Shown here one piece after another: positions 33,809-43,323 of a DNA stretch of 64,000 nucleotides. Position numbers and translations under genes: made by a program. A model generated the notes under the pieces. The model saw only the letters and a list, made by a program, of their open reading frames with translations. It ran no database searches and was not told the origin of the DNA. The DNA comes from Oscillospiraceae bacterium (GTDB lineage Bacteria; Bacillota; Clostridia; Oscillospirales; Ruminococcaceae), in assembly GCA_014799385.1 (NCBI GenBank), contig JAAVIC010000013.1, positions 62,001-126,000 of the forward strand, in the 5' to 3' direction. Positions within the stretch are counted from its first letter, which is position 1, and every line of letters starts with the position of its first letter.

Positions 33809-35185
33809 ATGAATAACACCGAAAAATCATTGGAAACAATCAAGAACCTTTGTATTCACAGAGGGTTTGTGTATCCCGGAAGCGAGATATATGGCGGCTT
33901 GGCGAATACATGGGATTACGGTCCTTTGGGTGTGGAGCTTAAAGAGAACATAAAAAAAGCGTGGCGCAAAAAGTTCATTCAAGAAAATAAGTACAATGTC
34001 GGACTGGATTCCGCGATTCTGATGAACCCGCAGACATGGGTTGCGTCGGGACACGTTGGAGGATTCTCCGACCCGCTGATGGACTGCAAGGACTGCAAGA
34101 CCCGTCACCGCGCCGACAAGCTGATTGAGGACTTCGGCGAAACCACGGCTGACGGTTGGTCAAACGATAAGATGATGGAGTACATCCGCGAAAAGGGCAT
34201 TAAATGCCCGAACTGCGGAGGAACAAACTTCACGGACATCAGACAGTTCAACCTTATGTTCAAGACCGCGCAAGGCACTGTTGAGGACAACAAGAGCGAC
34301 TTGTATCTCCGCCCCGAGACCGCGCAGGGTATCTTCGTAAACTTCGCGAATATCCAGCGCACATCACGCAAAAAAGTGCCGTTTGGCGTGGCTCAAATCG
34401 GAAAATCATTCCGTAACGAGATTACTCCGGGACAGTTTATCTTCCGCGTCCGCGAGTTCGAGCAGATGGAGCTTGAATTCTTCTGCAAGCCCGGAACGGA
34501 TTTGGAATGGTTTGAATATTGGAGAACATACTGCAAGAACTTCCTGCTGTCGTTGGGACTTAAAGAGGAAAATATCCAATTGCGCGACCACTCGCCCGAG
34601 GAGTTGTGTTTCTATTCCAAGGCAACAACCGACTTCGAGTTCAGATTCCCGTTTGGTTGGGGCGAGTTGTGGGGTGTTGCGGACAGAACCGACTACGACC
34701 TAACTCAGCACCAGAATACCAGCGGCAAATCGCTTGAATATTTCGACCCCGAAACCAACGAGAAGTACATTCCGTATGTAATCGAGCCATCGCTCGGCGT
34801 GGAGCGTTTGTTCCTCGCGGTAGTCTGCGATGCTTATGATGAAGAAACACTTGAGGATGGCACAAGCCGCACGGTTATGCACTTCCACCCCGCGCTTGCT
34901 CCCGTAAAGGCGGCAATTCTGCCGTTGTCTAAGAAGCTCTCCGAAAAAGCAACTGAGCTGTATGAGGAGCTTGGAAAATACTTCACCGTGGACTTTGACG
35001 AGGCAGGCGCAATCGGTAAGCGGTACCGCCGCCAGGACGAAATCGGAACACCGTTCTGCATTACCTACGATTTCGACACCGAAACCGACAACTGCGTGAC
35101 CGTCCGTGAGCGCGACAGTATGCAGCAGGTAAGAATCCCCATCGCCGATGTAAAAGCCTACATTGAGGAGAGAGTCTCCTTTTAA
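33809..35185 (+). CDS. glyQS: Glycyl-tRNA synthetase, dimeric type
   Basis: A 458-residue class II synthetase of the alpha2 (single-chain) type. Motifs: [19 protein letters not shown] at the start, a zinc-binding insert with CKDCKTRH and [43 protein letters not shown] (motif 2), and motif 3 in [13 protein letters not shown]. The C-terminal anticodon domain follows. It charges tRNA-Gly. The gene starts 24 nt after paralog 2 with AAAGAGAGG upstream. Confidence 0.96.
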   Translation: MNNTEKSLETIKNLCIHRGFVYPGSEIYGGLANTWDYGPLGVELKENIKKAWRKKFIQENKYNVGLDSAILMNPQTWVASGHVGGFSDPLMDCKDCKTRHRADKLIEDFGETTADGWSNDKMMEYIREKGIKCPNCGGTNFTDIRQFNLMFKTAQGTVEDNKSDLYLRPETAQGIFVNFANIQRTSRKKVPFGVAQIGKSFRNEITPGQFIFRVREFEQMELEFFCKPGTDLEWFEYWRTYCKNFLLSLGLKEENIQLRDHSPEELCFYSKATTDFEFRFPFGWGELWGVADRTDYDLTQHQNTSGKSLEYFDPETNEKYIPYVIEPSLGVERLFLAVVCDAYDEETLEDGTSRTVMHFHPALAPVKAAILPLSKKLSEKATELYEELGKYFTVDFDEAGAIGKRYRRQDEIGTPFCITYDFDTETDNCVTVRERDSMQQVRIPIADVKAYIEERVSF

Positions 35186-35194
35186 GGGAGCTTA

Positions 35195-35272
35195 GACTGG
35201 GGCGCTGACCCCAGACCCCCGCTTAAGGGACTAGCCCCTTAAGAATCCCGGTTTCAATATATTGTGATTTTT
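35195..35272. repeat. Palindromic repeat R1, copy a
   Basis: Contains GGGGCGCTGACCCC, then a hairpin CTTAAGGGACTAGCCCCTTAAG, then AATCCCGGTTTCAATAT. The same order (G-rich hairpin, AAAGGGG hairpin, AATCCCGGTT-CAATAT) is found at 40345-40423 and, inverted, at 35476-35637 and 58852-58923. Confidence 0.75.
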
Positions 35273-35347
35273 GATTGAGCGTTTTAGTTGTTGGAAAATG
35301 TGGTTGTGAATTTTGTTATACGTACCACACTCTCCAATAGGTAAAAT

Positions 35348-35375
35348 TAGCCCCCTCCAATTCGGAGGGGGCTTG
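35348..35375. terminator. Intrinsic terminator-like hairpin
   Basis: AGCCCCCTCC/GGAGGGGGCT with AATTC loop, flanked by T residues. It probably ends glyQS transcription. The surrounding 35186-35640 otherwise holds two inverted R1 repeats and no gene. Confidence 0.7.
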
Positions 35376-35475
35376 AATTTATATTGTGTGTTTCTTTCCG
35401 AATGTGTGGCACATAGAATCAAATCCCATATTACCCTATCTAACAGCGAAAAGCTTTGACTAAAAAACACACTAT

Positions 35476-35637
35476 ATTGGTATCGGGATTCCAAAGGGTT
35501 AGTTCTCGGGCTAACGCACGAGAACTTGGCGTTTTTTTGCTTGGAATTGCCCTAATGGCAATTCCATTTCGCGCTCTGCGCGAAACCGCAAAAAGCCGCA
35601 GGTTGCTTGGCGTGTGGGGGGCAGAGCCCCCACAATA
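35476..35637. repeat. Palindromic repeat R1, copy d (enlarged)
   Basis: Inverse orientation of copy a: ATATTGGTATCGGGATTCC, then an enlarged middle with hairpins (AGTTCTCGGGCTAACGCACGAGAACT and GGAATTGCCCTAATGGCAATTCC split by short loops), then GGGGGGCAGAGCCCCC at the right end. Confidence 0.65.
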
Positions 35638-35640
35638 AAC

Positions 35641-36795
35641 CTACAACAGCTGCGCTGCATAGTCGAGAGCGTCCTGACCCGGGGCGCGAATATCCAGAAA
35701 ATCGAACTTCTCCCCGGTAATAGTAGATGGAACGTTCCGACAGAGCAAGTTGATATAGACGAGGTAGACCTTGCACAATGCCGCGGCGGCATTCGCGCGG
35801 GCTACAATATCATCGCTGAGTTCGGGAGTAATCAGTACAAGCGCCGAAAGACCGCACAAATCCGTATTGTCGATTCGCGAAACAAAATCCTCTGGGGCGG
35901 TGTTTACGGGAATAACCGACATCAACTCGTAAAACTGTTCGAACTCACTTGAATCGGATACCTTACAGATATTCTCTCCCTCATAGTCCACATATGAACC
36001 GACATTCTTTTTAAGCAATGCCGAAGCGAACGCTATTGCCGTTTCAATCACGGTATCGGTGCGCATAAGAATATCTCCGTCGCCGCGCCAGCCGCACAGA
36101 ATCGCGGCGCGCTGCTCGGTTAAGCTGTCATACTGCTTTATCATAATATCATCTGTTTTTGCCGTGAGTTTCCAGTGTACCATCTGATACAAATCCCCGT
36201 CACGGTAATCGCGGACGTGTGAAAAATCATCGCGCTCGGCGGTGATGATGTTCTGGGTGTAGCTCTGGTCGCCGTGAGTGGGCTTGAGAACATCTTCCAG
36301 CTCAAGTCTGCGCGGCAGAAATACAGCGGAGAGCTCAATATTCTTTTTGCGGGAGATTCTGATTATCCGCAGCGGGTCATAGACGCAAATCTTTCGGATA
36401 CGGCAAGAATAACTTCCGCGATAGATGTGACGGCAATTAACAGAAAGCCTAGCCGAACCGAGCGGCGGAAGAGTCGCGAAAATCCGCTTTTCCACGAATA
36501 AGCCCGAATCACTGTCGGGCAGGGTACACTGAATCTCCGCAGGTACGCAAGGAAAAATCGAGCTGTTTTTGACGTTCAGAAACATCTCGAACAGCGTGTC
36601 TTTTTCGGAAACAACGCGCTTTTCGTTAAATTCCGCGCGAAACAGAAATGCCTGAATCAATGTGCAGATCGTCCCGACAATGGGATAAGCCGCAACCGTG
36701 ATCAGCAGCACGGCGGAAACCTTACTGGTATATGCCATCGAAAATCCCAGGCATGCCAATATCGCCAACGCGTAAAAAATGCGATTCTTAACCAT
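35641..36795 (-). CDS. DUF58 domain protein
   Basis: 384 residues. Two N-terminal membrane helices (residues about 5-50) precede a beta-rich region and the DUF58 core, recognisable from DDFSHVRDYRDGDLYQMVHWKLTAKTDDIMIKQYD. A vWA-like C-terminal domain completes it. DUF58 proteins are coupled to MoxR AAA+ ATPases, and the moxR gene ends 2 nt before this start. An upstream in-frame extension overlaps moxR and is not used. The pair probably acts on envelope maturation or stress; a transglutaminase partner often found with them is absent here. Confidence 0.88.
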   Translation of the reverse strand: MVKNRIFYALAILACLGFSMAYTSKVSAVLLITVAAYPIVGTICTLIQAFLFRAEFNEKRVVSEKDTLFEMFLNVKNSSIFPCVPAEIQCTLPDSDSGLFVEKRIFATLPPLGSARLSVNCRHIYRGSYSCRIRKICVYDPLRIIRISRKKNIELSAVFLPRRLELEDVLKPTHGDQSYTQNIITAERDDFSHVRDYRDGDLYQMVHWKLTAKTDDIMIKQYDSLTEQRAAILCGWRGDGDILMRTDTVIETAIAFASALLKKNVGSYVDYEGENICKVSDSSEFEQFYELMSVIPVNTAPEDFVSRIDNTDLCGLSALVLITPELSDDIVARANAAAALCKVYLVYINLLCRNVPSTITGEKFDFLDIRAPGQDALDYAAQLL

Positions 36796-36797
36796 AA

Positions 36798-37751
36798 TTA
36801 GCTCCGTGTTATGGGGGGCGTTACAGAGGATACCACGTCCTCGAGGACGCTGCGCACGGTTCTTTTGCTGAGCCGCGTTTCCTGGCGGAGCGTGATTCGG
36901 TGCTCGAATACGGGAATCAACAGACGAACGATGTCCTCCGGGGTAACGTAATCCCGACCGCGAAGGTAAGCAAACGCGCGCGAAGCCTGCATAATAGCGA
37001 TAGAGGCACGCGGCGAAACTCCCAACGCAACGGTCGGGTGATTCCGCGTGGCGGCGGCAAGCTCGGCTATGTAGCGGCAAAGGCTCTCGGCGAAATTTAT
37101 CTCCTTGATATCCTCCATACACTCGCAAAGTTGCTCGACAGTCATTACATTGTCAACGGAATTTGCGGGATTGTCCGTAAGTCTGTCCATCATAATACGC
37201 GTTTCCTCGGCAATGGTGGGATAACCCATGCTTATCTTAAGCATAAAGCGGTCGAGCTGAGCCTCGGGCAAGGGGAATGTTCCAACGTAGCCTTGTGAGT
37301 TCTGTGTGGCGATTACCATAAACGGATTCGGCAGTCTGTGGACAACGCCGTCCACGGTAACTCTCTTTTCCTCCATTGCCTCCAACAGCGCGGACTGCGT
37401 TTTCGGAGAGGTACGGTTGATTTCGTCAGCGAGGAGAATGTTCGTCATAGCCATTCCCGCGCGGTATTCAAACTTGCCCGTGTCCTTGTTGAACATAGTG
37501 AACCCCGTGATGTCGGACGCCATAACGTCGGGAGTGAACTGCGCGCGCCTGAACGACAGACCCGTGGCTTTTCCGAGAGCCATCGCAAGTGTGGTCTTTC
37601 CGACGCCGGGAACGTCCTCGATAAGAACGTGTCCGCCCGACAACAGACCCGTCAGTACGATCAGCAGCGCCTCGTCCTTGCCCTTGATGACCTTGGAAAT
37701 CTCCTTGGCAAGCGCGCCCATAAGATATTGATTGGTAAATCTTTCCGGCAT
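36798..37751 (-). CDS. MoxR-family AAA+ ATPase
   Basis: A 317-residue protein with Walker A (EDVPGVGKTTLAMAL), a MoxR-typical RRAQFTPDVMASDITG, Walker B (NILLADEINRTSPKTQSALLEAMEE), sensor 1 (IATQNS), and the lid domain with VALGVSPRASIAIMQASRAFA. MoxR proteins are chaperones that fit metal ions or partners into vWA proteins. The promoter TTGATT-N17-TAAAAT is at 37839-37867 on the minus strand. It forms an operon with the DUF58 gene. Confidence 0.95.
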   Translation of the reverse strand: MPERFTNQYLMGALAKEISKVIKGKDEALLIVLTGLLSGGHVLIEDVPGVGKTTLAMALGKATGLSFRRAQFTPDVMASDITGFTMFNKDTGKFEYRAGMAMTNILLADEINRTSPKTQSALLEAMEEKRVTVDGVVHRLPNPFMVIATQNSQGYVGTFPLPEAQLDRFMLKISMGYPTIAEETRIMMDRLTDNPANSVDNVMTVEQLCECMEDIKEINFAESLCRYIAELAAATRNHPTVALGVSPRASIAIMQASRAFAYLRGRDYVTPEDIVRLLIPVFEHRITLRQETRLSKRTVRSVLEDVVSSVTPPITRS

Positions 37752-37838
37752 AGTGTTTCCTCTTTTTTAATATTTTGAAAAATTATTACAATTTGTATAA
37801 TACACGGATTGGAAATCCATGCAAACCAATATATAATA

Positions 37839-37867
37839 ATTTTACCATATTTTTGTTCAAAAATCAA
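37839..37867 (-). promoter_or_regulatory. Promoter of moxR-DUF58
   Basis: Minus-strand TTGATT (37862-37867), 17 bp and TAAAAT (37839-37844). Confidence 0.7.
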
Positions 37868-37975
37868 CACATTTTTATAGAAAATGCCTTAAAATAAACA
37901 AAAATTGGCGGAAATTACCGTTTTTTGTTCTGAATTAAGTGTGTTTGTCCACAAAGTTGACAAATCAGACTGCCG

Positions 37976-38138
37976 ATAAACCCTCGCACCGCCCCGCCGC
38001 ATTGCGGCGGGGCTTACTTCGTCAAAGCCCTAACGGCAGAGGCATAAAGCCTAGCCGTTTGGGCTTTTCCTCGTCTGCGAGTGTTTCTTGACAGTCTGAG
38101 AAATGCGAGTAGAAAATTCTTTTTCTACAAACTGAAAT
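37976..38138. repeat. Palindromic repeat R2, copy b
   Basis: Begins CAGACTGCCGATAAACCCTC, contains GCCCCGCCGCATTGCGGCGGGGC and GCCCTAACGGC.. and ends GACAGTCTGAGAAATGCGAG plus CTTTTTCTACAAACTGAAA, closely parallel to copy a at 15245-15438. Confidence 0.8.
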
Positions 38139-38155
38139 AATTTTACATATAAGGC

Positions 38156-38184
38156 TTGACAATTTGGTAAAAATGTAGTAAAAT
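38156..38184 (+). promoter_or_regulatory. Promoter of rny
   Basis: TTGACA (38156-38161), 17 bp and TAAAAT (38179-38184). The leader to rny would be about 495 nt. Its first part is repeat R2c; 38280-38670 has no gene that I can support. Confidence 0.75.
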
Positions 38185-38205
38185 AGAAATAGGCTATTTA
38201 TACAA

Positions 38206-38275
38206 GGATTGCCGAGAAACACTTTCAGACGAGGAAGCCTCACGGCGGAGCAATGCAAGTGTTTATCGGCAATCC
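38206..38275 (+). repeat. Palindromic repeat R2, copy c (short form in the rny leader)
   Basis: A 19-bp stem with one mismatch: GGATTGCCGAGAAACACTT and AAGTGTTTATCGGCAATCC. The loop has GACGAGGAAGCC. In inverse orientation it matches the ends of R2a and R2b (GCCGATAAAC and CCTCGTCTG..AGTGTTTCT). It starts about 15 nt after the transcription start predicted for rny. Confidence 0.7.
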
Positions 38276-38684
38276 GATAAAATGGCTATGACGTTTATGA
38301 TGCTATGTTTATATAACGTTGTGGCGGCATAATGTACGATTTACGGAGAAATCCTTATAAATTTACATTCTTAATTTTATCTCTGCGCGTTTGCGCTTTA
38401 TTTTATGCTGAACCCAAGGTCGATTGGTTTTGTTTTTTATGGGTTTGTCGAATCAGACAAATTTCCCGATATATTTTTGCTGAGGGTTCAAAATACTATA
38501 ACGAATAACCGCATTTGGAAGGGTATATTGGCAAGAGGGGAATTCTGTCTTTGCACGGATTCGCCGTGTTTGCCGTATAAACGTGTTCCGTACAGGGAAC
38601 GTATGTCGAAAATCGTATAATTATTCCGCCGAATTATTTACTGTCCGCGATAGCGGAGGGATTAAAATAAGGAGGGGAAGCACA

Positions 38685-40283
38685 ATGCCAATCTGGGTTG
38701 GAATCATCTTAGGCATTGCAGGATTGATTATCGGCGCGGTTGCGGCGGGTTTTATCTGCTTTCAGCAGGGAATAAAGCACCGCATCAAGACCGCCGAGGC
38801 GCAGTTTGAATCCGCCGAGAAAGAAGCCGCGCGAATCGTTGAGGAAGCCGGCGAAAAAGCGGAACAAGTCAAGAAAACCGCACTGGTCGAGGCAAAGGAC
38901 GAAATCTATGCGCTGAGAACCAATGCCGAAAAGGAAATCGGCAGAATGAAATCCGATGCTGAAAAAGAGCTTAAAGAACGCCGCGGCGAGGTTTCGCGAA
39001 ACGAACGCAGAATCGCTCAAAAAGAGGAAACCCTTGACCGCAAGACCGACAAGATGGAGAAGTTGGAGGAACAGCTCCAGCAAAAGCACAAGAAAGCCGA
39101 TGAGAAAATCGCCGAGGCTGAAAAACTGAAAAACGGGCAGATGGAGATTCTCGAAAGGATTTCCGGGTTTACACAGGAGCAGGCAAAAGAGCACCTGTTG
39201 AATATGCTCGACAGCGAGTTGAACCACGAAAAGGCGGTGAAAATCGCCGCGTATGAACAGAAAATCAAGGACGAGTGCGACGATAAGGCGCGCAAGTACA
39301 TTTCGCTGGCGATTTCGCGTCTGGCTGCGGATACCGTGTCCGAGTCGGCGGTATCGGTTGTCGCTATTCCGAATGACGAAATGAAGGGCAGAATCATCGG
39401 GCGCGAGGGTCGCAATATCCGCGCGTTGGAAACATTAACGGGCGTTGACCTGATTATTGACGATACTCCCGAGGCAATTACGCTGTCTTGCTTTGACCAC
39501 GTTCGCCGTGAGATTGCGCGAATCGCTTTGGAACGTTTGATTCAAGACGGGCGCATTCACCCGGCAAGAATCGAGGAAACCGTTGAAAAGGCTCGCCGCG
39601 AGGTGGAACTGCGAATCAAGCAAGAGGGCGAACGCGCCGTTATGGAAACAAATGTCAACGGTCTGAACCACGAGCTGGTACGTCTTATCGGACGGCTTAA
39701 ATACAGAACTTCGTTCCGTCAAAACGTACTCGACCACTCCATCGAGGTGGCTCACCTCGCGGGGATTATGGCAAGCGAGCTTGGCGTGGACGCGGCTCTC
39801 GCAAGAAGAGCGGGTCTGCTGCACGATATTGGAAAGTCGCTGGATCACGAAATTGAGGGTTCTCACGTTCAGATTGGCGTTGACGTCTGCAAAAAGTACA
39901 AGGAAAACCCCGAAGTTGTTCACGCGATAGAGGCTCACCACGGCGATGTGGAATGCCGCACGGTAATCGCGTGCCTGGTTCAGGCGGCGGACGCAATCAG
40001 CGCGGCTCGTCCCGCGGCACGCTCCGAGAACTACGAGAACTACATCAAGCGTCTTGAAAAGCTCGAAGAGATCTGCAACTCTTACAGCGGAGTTGATAAG
40101 TCCTTTGCGATTCAGGCGGGTCGTGAAATCCGCATAATGGTCAAGCCCGAGCAAGTCAACGATGACACTATGAAAGTTCTCACGCGGGAGATCGCCAAGC
40201 GAATCGAAAACGAGATGGACTATCCCGGTCAGATCAAGGTCAATATGATAAGAGAAAGCAGAACCGTGGATTACGCAAAATAA
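38685..40283 (+). CDS. rny: Ribonuclease Y
   Basis: 532 residues. One N-terminal membrane helix ([20 protein letters not shown]), a long coiled coil (about 30-200), a KH domain with [15 protein letters not shown] and an HD domain with [12 protein letters not shown] and [15 protein letters not shown]. RNase Y is the membrane-bound endoribonuclease that starts mRNA decay in Firmicutes. ATG at 38685 follows AAGGAGGGG; an upstream in-frame extension is rejected because it lacks a binding site. Its leader of about 495 nt with a long hairpin would allow self-control by cleavage, as is known for other RNases, though not shown here. Confidence 0.96.
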   Translation: MPIWVGIILGIAGLIIGAVAAGFICFQQGIKHRIKTAEAQFESAEKEAARIVEEAGEKAEQVKKTALVEAKDEIYALRTNAEKEIGRMKSDAEKELKERRGEVSRNERRIAQKEETLDRKTDKMEKLEEQLQQKHKKADEKIAEAEKLKNGQMEILERISGFTQEQAKEHLLNMLDSELNHEKAVKIAAYEQKIKDECDDKARKYISLAISRLAADTVSESAVSVVAIPNDEMKGRIIGREGRNIRALETLTGVDLIIDDTPEAITLSCFDHVRREIARIALERLIQDGRIHPARIEETVEKARREVELRIKQEGERAVMETNVNGLNHELVRLIGRLKYRTSFRQNVLDHSIEVAHLAGIMASELGVDAALARRAGLLHDIGKSLDHEIEGSHVQIGVDVCKKYKENPEVVHAIEAHHGDVECRTVIACLVQAADAISAARPAARSENYENYIKRLEKLEEICNSYSGVDKSFAIQAGREIRIMVKPEQVNDDTMKVLTREIAKRIENEMDYPGQIKVNMIRESRTVDYAK

Positions 40284-40344
40284 TTTCTATCCGCCGCGCA
40301 AGGTACACTTGTGCGGCGATGTTTGCAGAAAACGCGGGAAATGT

Positions 40345-40423
40345 GGGGGACGGAGTCCCCCACACCCCCTGCCAAAGGGGCATTGCCCCTTTGGAATCCC
40401 GGTTCCCAATATCGTGTGATTTT
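40345..40423. repeat. Palindromic repeat R1, copy b
   Basis: GGGGGACGGAGTCCCCC, then CCAAAGGGGCATTGCCCCTTTGG, then AATCCCGGTTCCCAATATCG. It lies behind rny, where it may act as the terminator. Confidence 0.8.
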
Positions 40424-40458
40424 AGATTTAGAGTTGTCGCTGCATGGTTATGAACCTT

Positions 40459-40693
40459 ATGGGGTGCGAGTTTTGCGCGTTATAATCCCAAGCAAGTTAT
40501 CAGTGATTAGTGAAAATTCAAAACGCAAGCTATAGCGACCGCCCAAAGCGCGGCATCCTTGCCGCGCTTTGGGCGGTCGCCAGCAACATCGTGTTGCCGG
40601 CGAACACCGTGAAACAGTGTTGCGGCTCGCTTAGCGAACACAGACGAGCTTCGCTCGTTTGTGTGGTTTTGAATTTGCCATTTAGATAAGGAG
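40459..40693 (+). repeat. Palindromic leader element E, copy 2
   Basis: The 5' block is ATGGGGTGCGAGTTTTGCGC..CAGTGATTAGTGAAAATTC, and the 3' block is GTGTGGTTTTGAATTTGCC and then ATTTAGATAAGGAG, which is the ribosome binding site of the next gene. AAATTCAAAAC pairs with GTTTTGAATTT: different bases from copy 1 but still complementary. Inside are long hairpins such as CGACCGCCCAAAGCGCGGCA and its complement. Confidence 0.75.
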
Positions 40694-40698
40694 TAATT

Positions 40699-40953
40699 AT
40701 GCACTTACTTTGCAAATGCGGGAAAGATATGTGGAACGGGGAAATCCCGAATGACATTGAGTTTTCCGTCTATTCCGACAGACGTATGAACGAGATTCTC
40801 GAAGAGGACACAATAGACACTATCGACCTTGCGCAGATGAATGACTACAATGTCTGGAGATGTCCGAAGTGCGGACGATTGTATGTTTTCAGGAATGAAA
40901 GCGGCGAGGCGGGGAATAGGGTCGCTTGTGTGTATAGGTTGGAAGATGTCTAG
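40699..40953 (+). CDS. Zinc-ribbon hypothetical protein, 84 residues
   Basis: Two cysteine pairs, CKCG near the N-terminus and CPKCGRLYVF near residue 54, form a zinc ribbon. Between them is an acidic segment (LEEDTIDTIDLAQMND). The family resembles small clostridial zinc-ribbon proteins of unknown role. AAGGAG lies 6 nt before ATG and is part of element E. The stop lies 1 nt before the favoured ATG of the DUF5131 gene, so the two genes are coupled. Confidence 0.75.
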   Translation: MHLLCKCGKDMWNGEIPNDIEFSVYSDRRMNEILEEDTIDTIDLAQMNDYNVWRCPKCGRLYVFRNESGEAGNRVACVYRLEDV

Positions 40954-40954
40954 T

Positions 40955-41686
40955 ATGCAGTGGAATCCGTGGCACGGCTGTCATCGGTGCAGTCCCGGCT
41001 GCAAGAATTGTTACGTTTACTATCTGGACGCGTTGCGTGACAGAAACGCAAGCGTGGTAGTCAAAAACAAAACGAGCTTTAACAATCCGATAAAAAAAGA
41101 CCGTCACGGGCAATACAAAATTCCGCCCGGAACGGTTCTCGGCTCATGCTTTACGTCCGACTTCTTTATTGAGGAGGCGGACGAATGGCGAGGCGAAGCG
41201 TGGGATATGATTCGACAGCGCGGCGATGTTACGTTCCTGATTCCGACAAAGCGGATAGAGCGGTTCGCGGAGTGCGTTCCCGAGGATTGGGGCGAGGGCT
41301 GGGACAATGTGGTAATAGCGGTAAGCTGCGAGAATCAGGAGATGGCGGACAAGCGGCTGCCGATTCTCCTAAACGCGAAAATCCGCCACAAACTGATTTT
41401 TGTCGCTCCGATTCTGGAATATGTGGAGCTTGACGGTTATCTGCAAAGCGGAGAAATCGAGCAGGTTTCCGTTGGCGGCGAATCCTACGAAAACGCTAGA
41501 ATCTGCGACTTCGATTGGGTTCGGAGAATCTGCGGGGTGTGTCTGAAAAACAATGTGGAATTTGACTTCCACCAGACAGGCGGAAGATTTGTAAAGGACG
41601 GCAAATTGTATCGGATAAAACATTGTGACGAGCATTCCCAGGCAAAAAAGGGAATGGCGTTTCTGGAGGGCTTGGAGAAAAAATGA
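40955..41686 (+). CDS. DUF5131 (phage Gp37/Gp68-like) radical-SAM-type protein
   Basis: 243 residues. The N-terminus MQWNPWHGCHRCSPGCKNCYVYYLDAL is the family signature, with cysteines spaced to hold an iron-sulfur cluster as in radical SAM enzymes. Later motifs are FTSDFFIEEADEWR, FLIPTKRIERF, NVVIAVSCENQEMADKRLP, VSVGGES and FHQTGGRF. Members occur in phages and scattered bacterial islands; the reaction is not known. ATG at 40955 is favoured (GGAAG 9 nt upstream) over ATG at 40946. Confidence 0.85.
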   Translation: MQWNPWHGCHRCSPGCKNCYVYYLDALRDRNASVVVKNKTSFNNPIKKDRHGQYKIPPGTVLGSCFTSDFFIEEADEWRGEAWDMIRQRGDVTFLIPTKRIERFAECVPEDWGEGWDNVVIAVSCENQEMADKRLPILLNAKIRHKLIFVAPILEYVELDGYLQSGEIEQVSVGGESYENARICDFDWVRRICGVCLKNNVEFDFHQTGGRFVKDGKLYRIKHCDEHSQAKKGMAFLEGLEKK

Positions 41687-42425
41687 ACAAATCAAGAAAA
41701 CCAAAAAAATGATTTAATTTTCAAAGAACTACACAAGTTAGGCGTGCGGGTGACAAGCCACAGCAATCTCCTTTTGCGTTTTAATCCATTATCGCGAAAA
41801 ACCATACGTACCGAAAAAGATAAAGTCTTTTTATGGCGGAATCCGTGAACGTTACACCCACGCACGGTGTCACACATACGTGGTTTACGGGCTATTCGAC
41901 GCTGACAGGTCCCGTTGATTCTTGGAGAGGTTTCGAGAAGCCTTACCACTTCTATCCGAGATGATTCCCGTTTCCGAGCGTGTTACTACAGCCGCCGTCT
42001 TGACTTTCGGCAAGACAGACAAGTTCACGGTTTCATTATGGAGTTACATTGTTTCTTCTTGTGCCGATTTTAGTTTAACATTCCGACAACTGCAAAACAA
42101 TGAAATATTGTTGCGATTTGGAGCATAACGAACAAAATCAAGTTTCCCGAGACGAAACAGGAAAAAGGGGGTTGATCAGCTCTCGGGCTGCGCCCGAGAG
42201 CTTAGCGTTTTTGGCGGTTGCCGATAGGCACAACTTTCCCCAGATGACACAGGAAAAAGGGGGTGGGGGAGAGGGGAAAAGGGGGGCGGGGGCTTTTCCG
42301 TCCCGAGGGTTTGAAATCCCCCGCCCCCGAAGGGTTGTCCCCCCGCAGAAACGCGGGGGTTCGGGGCACCCTCCCCGAAGGGTTGTCCCTCGCACTGAGT
42401 TACTGACTTTTTCCACAAACTGAAG
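41687..42425. other. Intergenic stretch without a supported gene
   Basis: About 740 bp. Frames on both strands are short and lack binding sites. The left half (41690-42130) looks like decayed or non-coding sequence. The right half (42140-42410) is G/C-tract-rich with hairpins such as AGCTCTCGGG/CCCGAGAGCT and two copies of CCCCGAAGGGTTGTCCC, a motif seen inverted near 56250. Confidence 0.5.
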
Positions 42426-42426
42426 C

Positions 42427-42453
42427 AGGGAGGTAAGAAATCTTACCTCCCTT
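42427..42453. terminator. Terminator of the P-loop kinase gene
   Basis: Perfect hairpin AGGGAGGTAAGA/TCTTACCTCCCT; the minus-strand gene ends just upstream. Confidence 0.75.
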
Positions 42454-42463
42454 GTTTCTGTAT

Positions 42464-43246
42464 TCAGACAATCTCCAAAGACGAGAAATCGAATTGTTTT
42501 GAACGCAGAATTATTGTATTTTTGTCAAAAAACATCTCAATAATTCTGTGTTCCAATGCTCTTCTTCGCTCAAGATGTGTGATAAGTCCGTCCAATCCGT
42601 TCAGGCTATGCTTTTTGCTGTAAGGAGCGTTTTCGATATACCGAATCATAGCCGAATACCACACCTCATTCCCATCATTATCGATGCGCTCCCGTTTTAT
42701 TGTGTCAATACAGGAAGTGATATTCTCCGCATCAAGGTAGATTATTTTGTAATTTTTATCGGAAAGGGTTTCGGCAATATTTGAGTAAAACCGCACTATT
42801 TCTTCATCTGTCAGTTCCAGATATAGCATTAGATTTTCAATGATATTCTGAAATACAGCGCACTCAAATACTTGATTATTGCCGTTCCATTTCTTAAATC
42901 TTGAAAGGACGACACCCTCAAATTCCGTAATTCCGAGATTCCCATTATAAATCTCATATTTTTCCAAATCCTTGTAAAATGCGGTATTATCCGTCCTTAT
43001 TCGCGTGTAACAAATAATTTTACGGTCTTGCTCCGAAAACGTATTCGCCTTGATTTCGTTTTCGATATCCGAATACTTCCTCAATATTTCTTCGTATTGA
43101 TTTGTTGTCACGAATGCGCACCAAGCCAATTCCACGGGCGAATAATCACCCTCACGGAACACCTTTAGCTTTGGATATTTATCGCTTAATTGCTGAACCA
43201 AGGTGCTTTTGCCCGCACCCTGCAATCCCTCAATAAAATAATTCAT
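42464..43246 (-). CDS. P-loop kinase-like protein
   Basis: A 260-residue protein opening MNYFIEGLQGAGKSTLVQQLS with a Walker A GLQGAGKST at residues 7-15, in the manner of nucleoside, thymidylate or shikimate-type kinases. An IIYLDAENITSC strand and KRERIDNDG suggest the lid region, but no second diagnostic motif lets me name the substrate. It is AT-rich and isolated between a terminator and queT. AGGAGA lies about 11 nt before ATG, a long spacing. Confidence 0.7.
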   Translation of the reverse strand: MNYFIEGLQGAGKSTLVQQLSDKYPKLKVFREGDYSPVELAWCAFVTTNQYEEILRKYSDIENEIKANTFSEQDRKIICYTRIRTDNTAFYKDLEKYEIYNGNLGITEFEGVVLSRFKKWNGNNQVFECAVFQNIIENLMLYLELTDEEIVRFYSNIAETLSDKNYKIIYLDAENITSCIDTIKRERIDNDGNEVWYSAMIRYIENAPYSKKHSLNGLDGLITHLERRRALEHRIIEMFFDKNTIILRSKQFDFSSLEIV

Positions 43247-43323
43247 TTTTCTTGAATCTCCTGTTATGCCGTTGTAAACCACAGGAACAAAACATAGCCA
43301 TTCCCCAAATGCGGGCAGTTAAT

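Noticed and set aside
38280-38670. A known structured RNA (6S, tmRNA, RNase P RNA) in the rny leader region
   Set aside because: None of the conserved cores of these RNAs is present; only the R2c hairpin and unremarkable AT-rich sequence.
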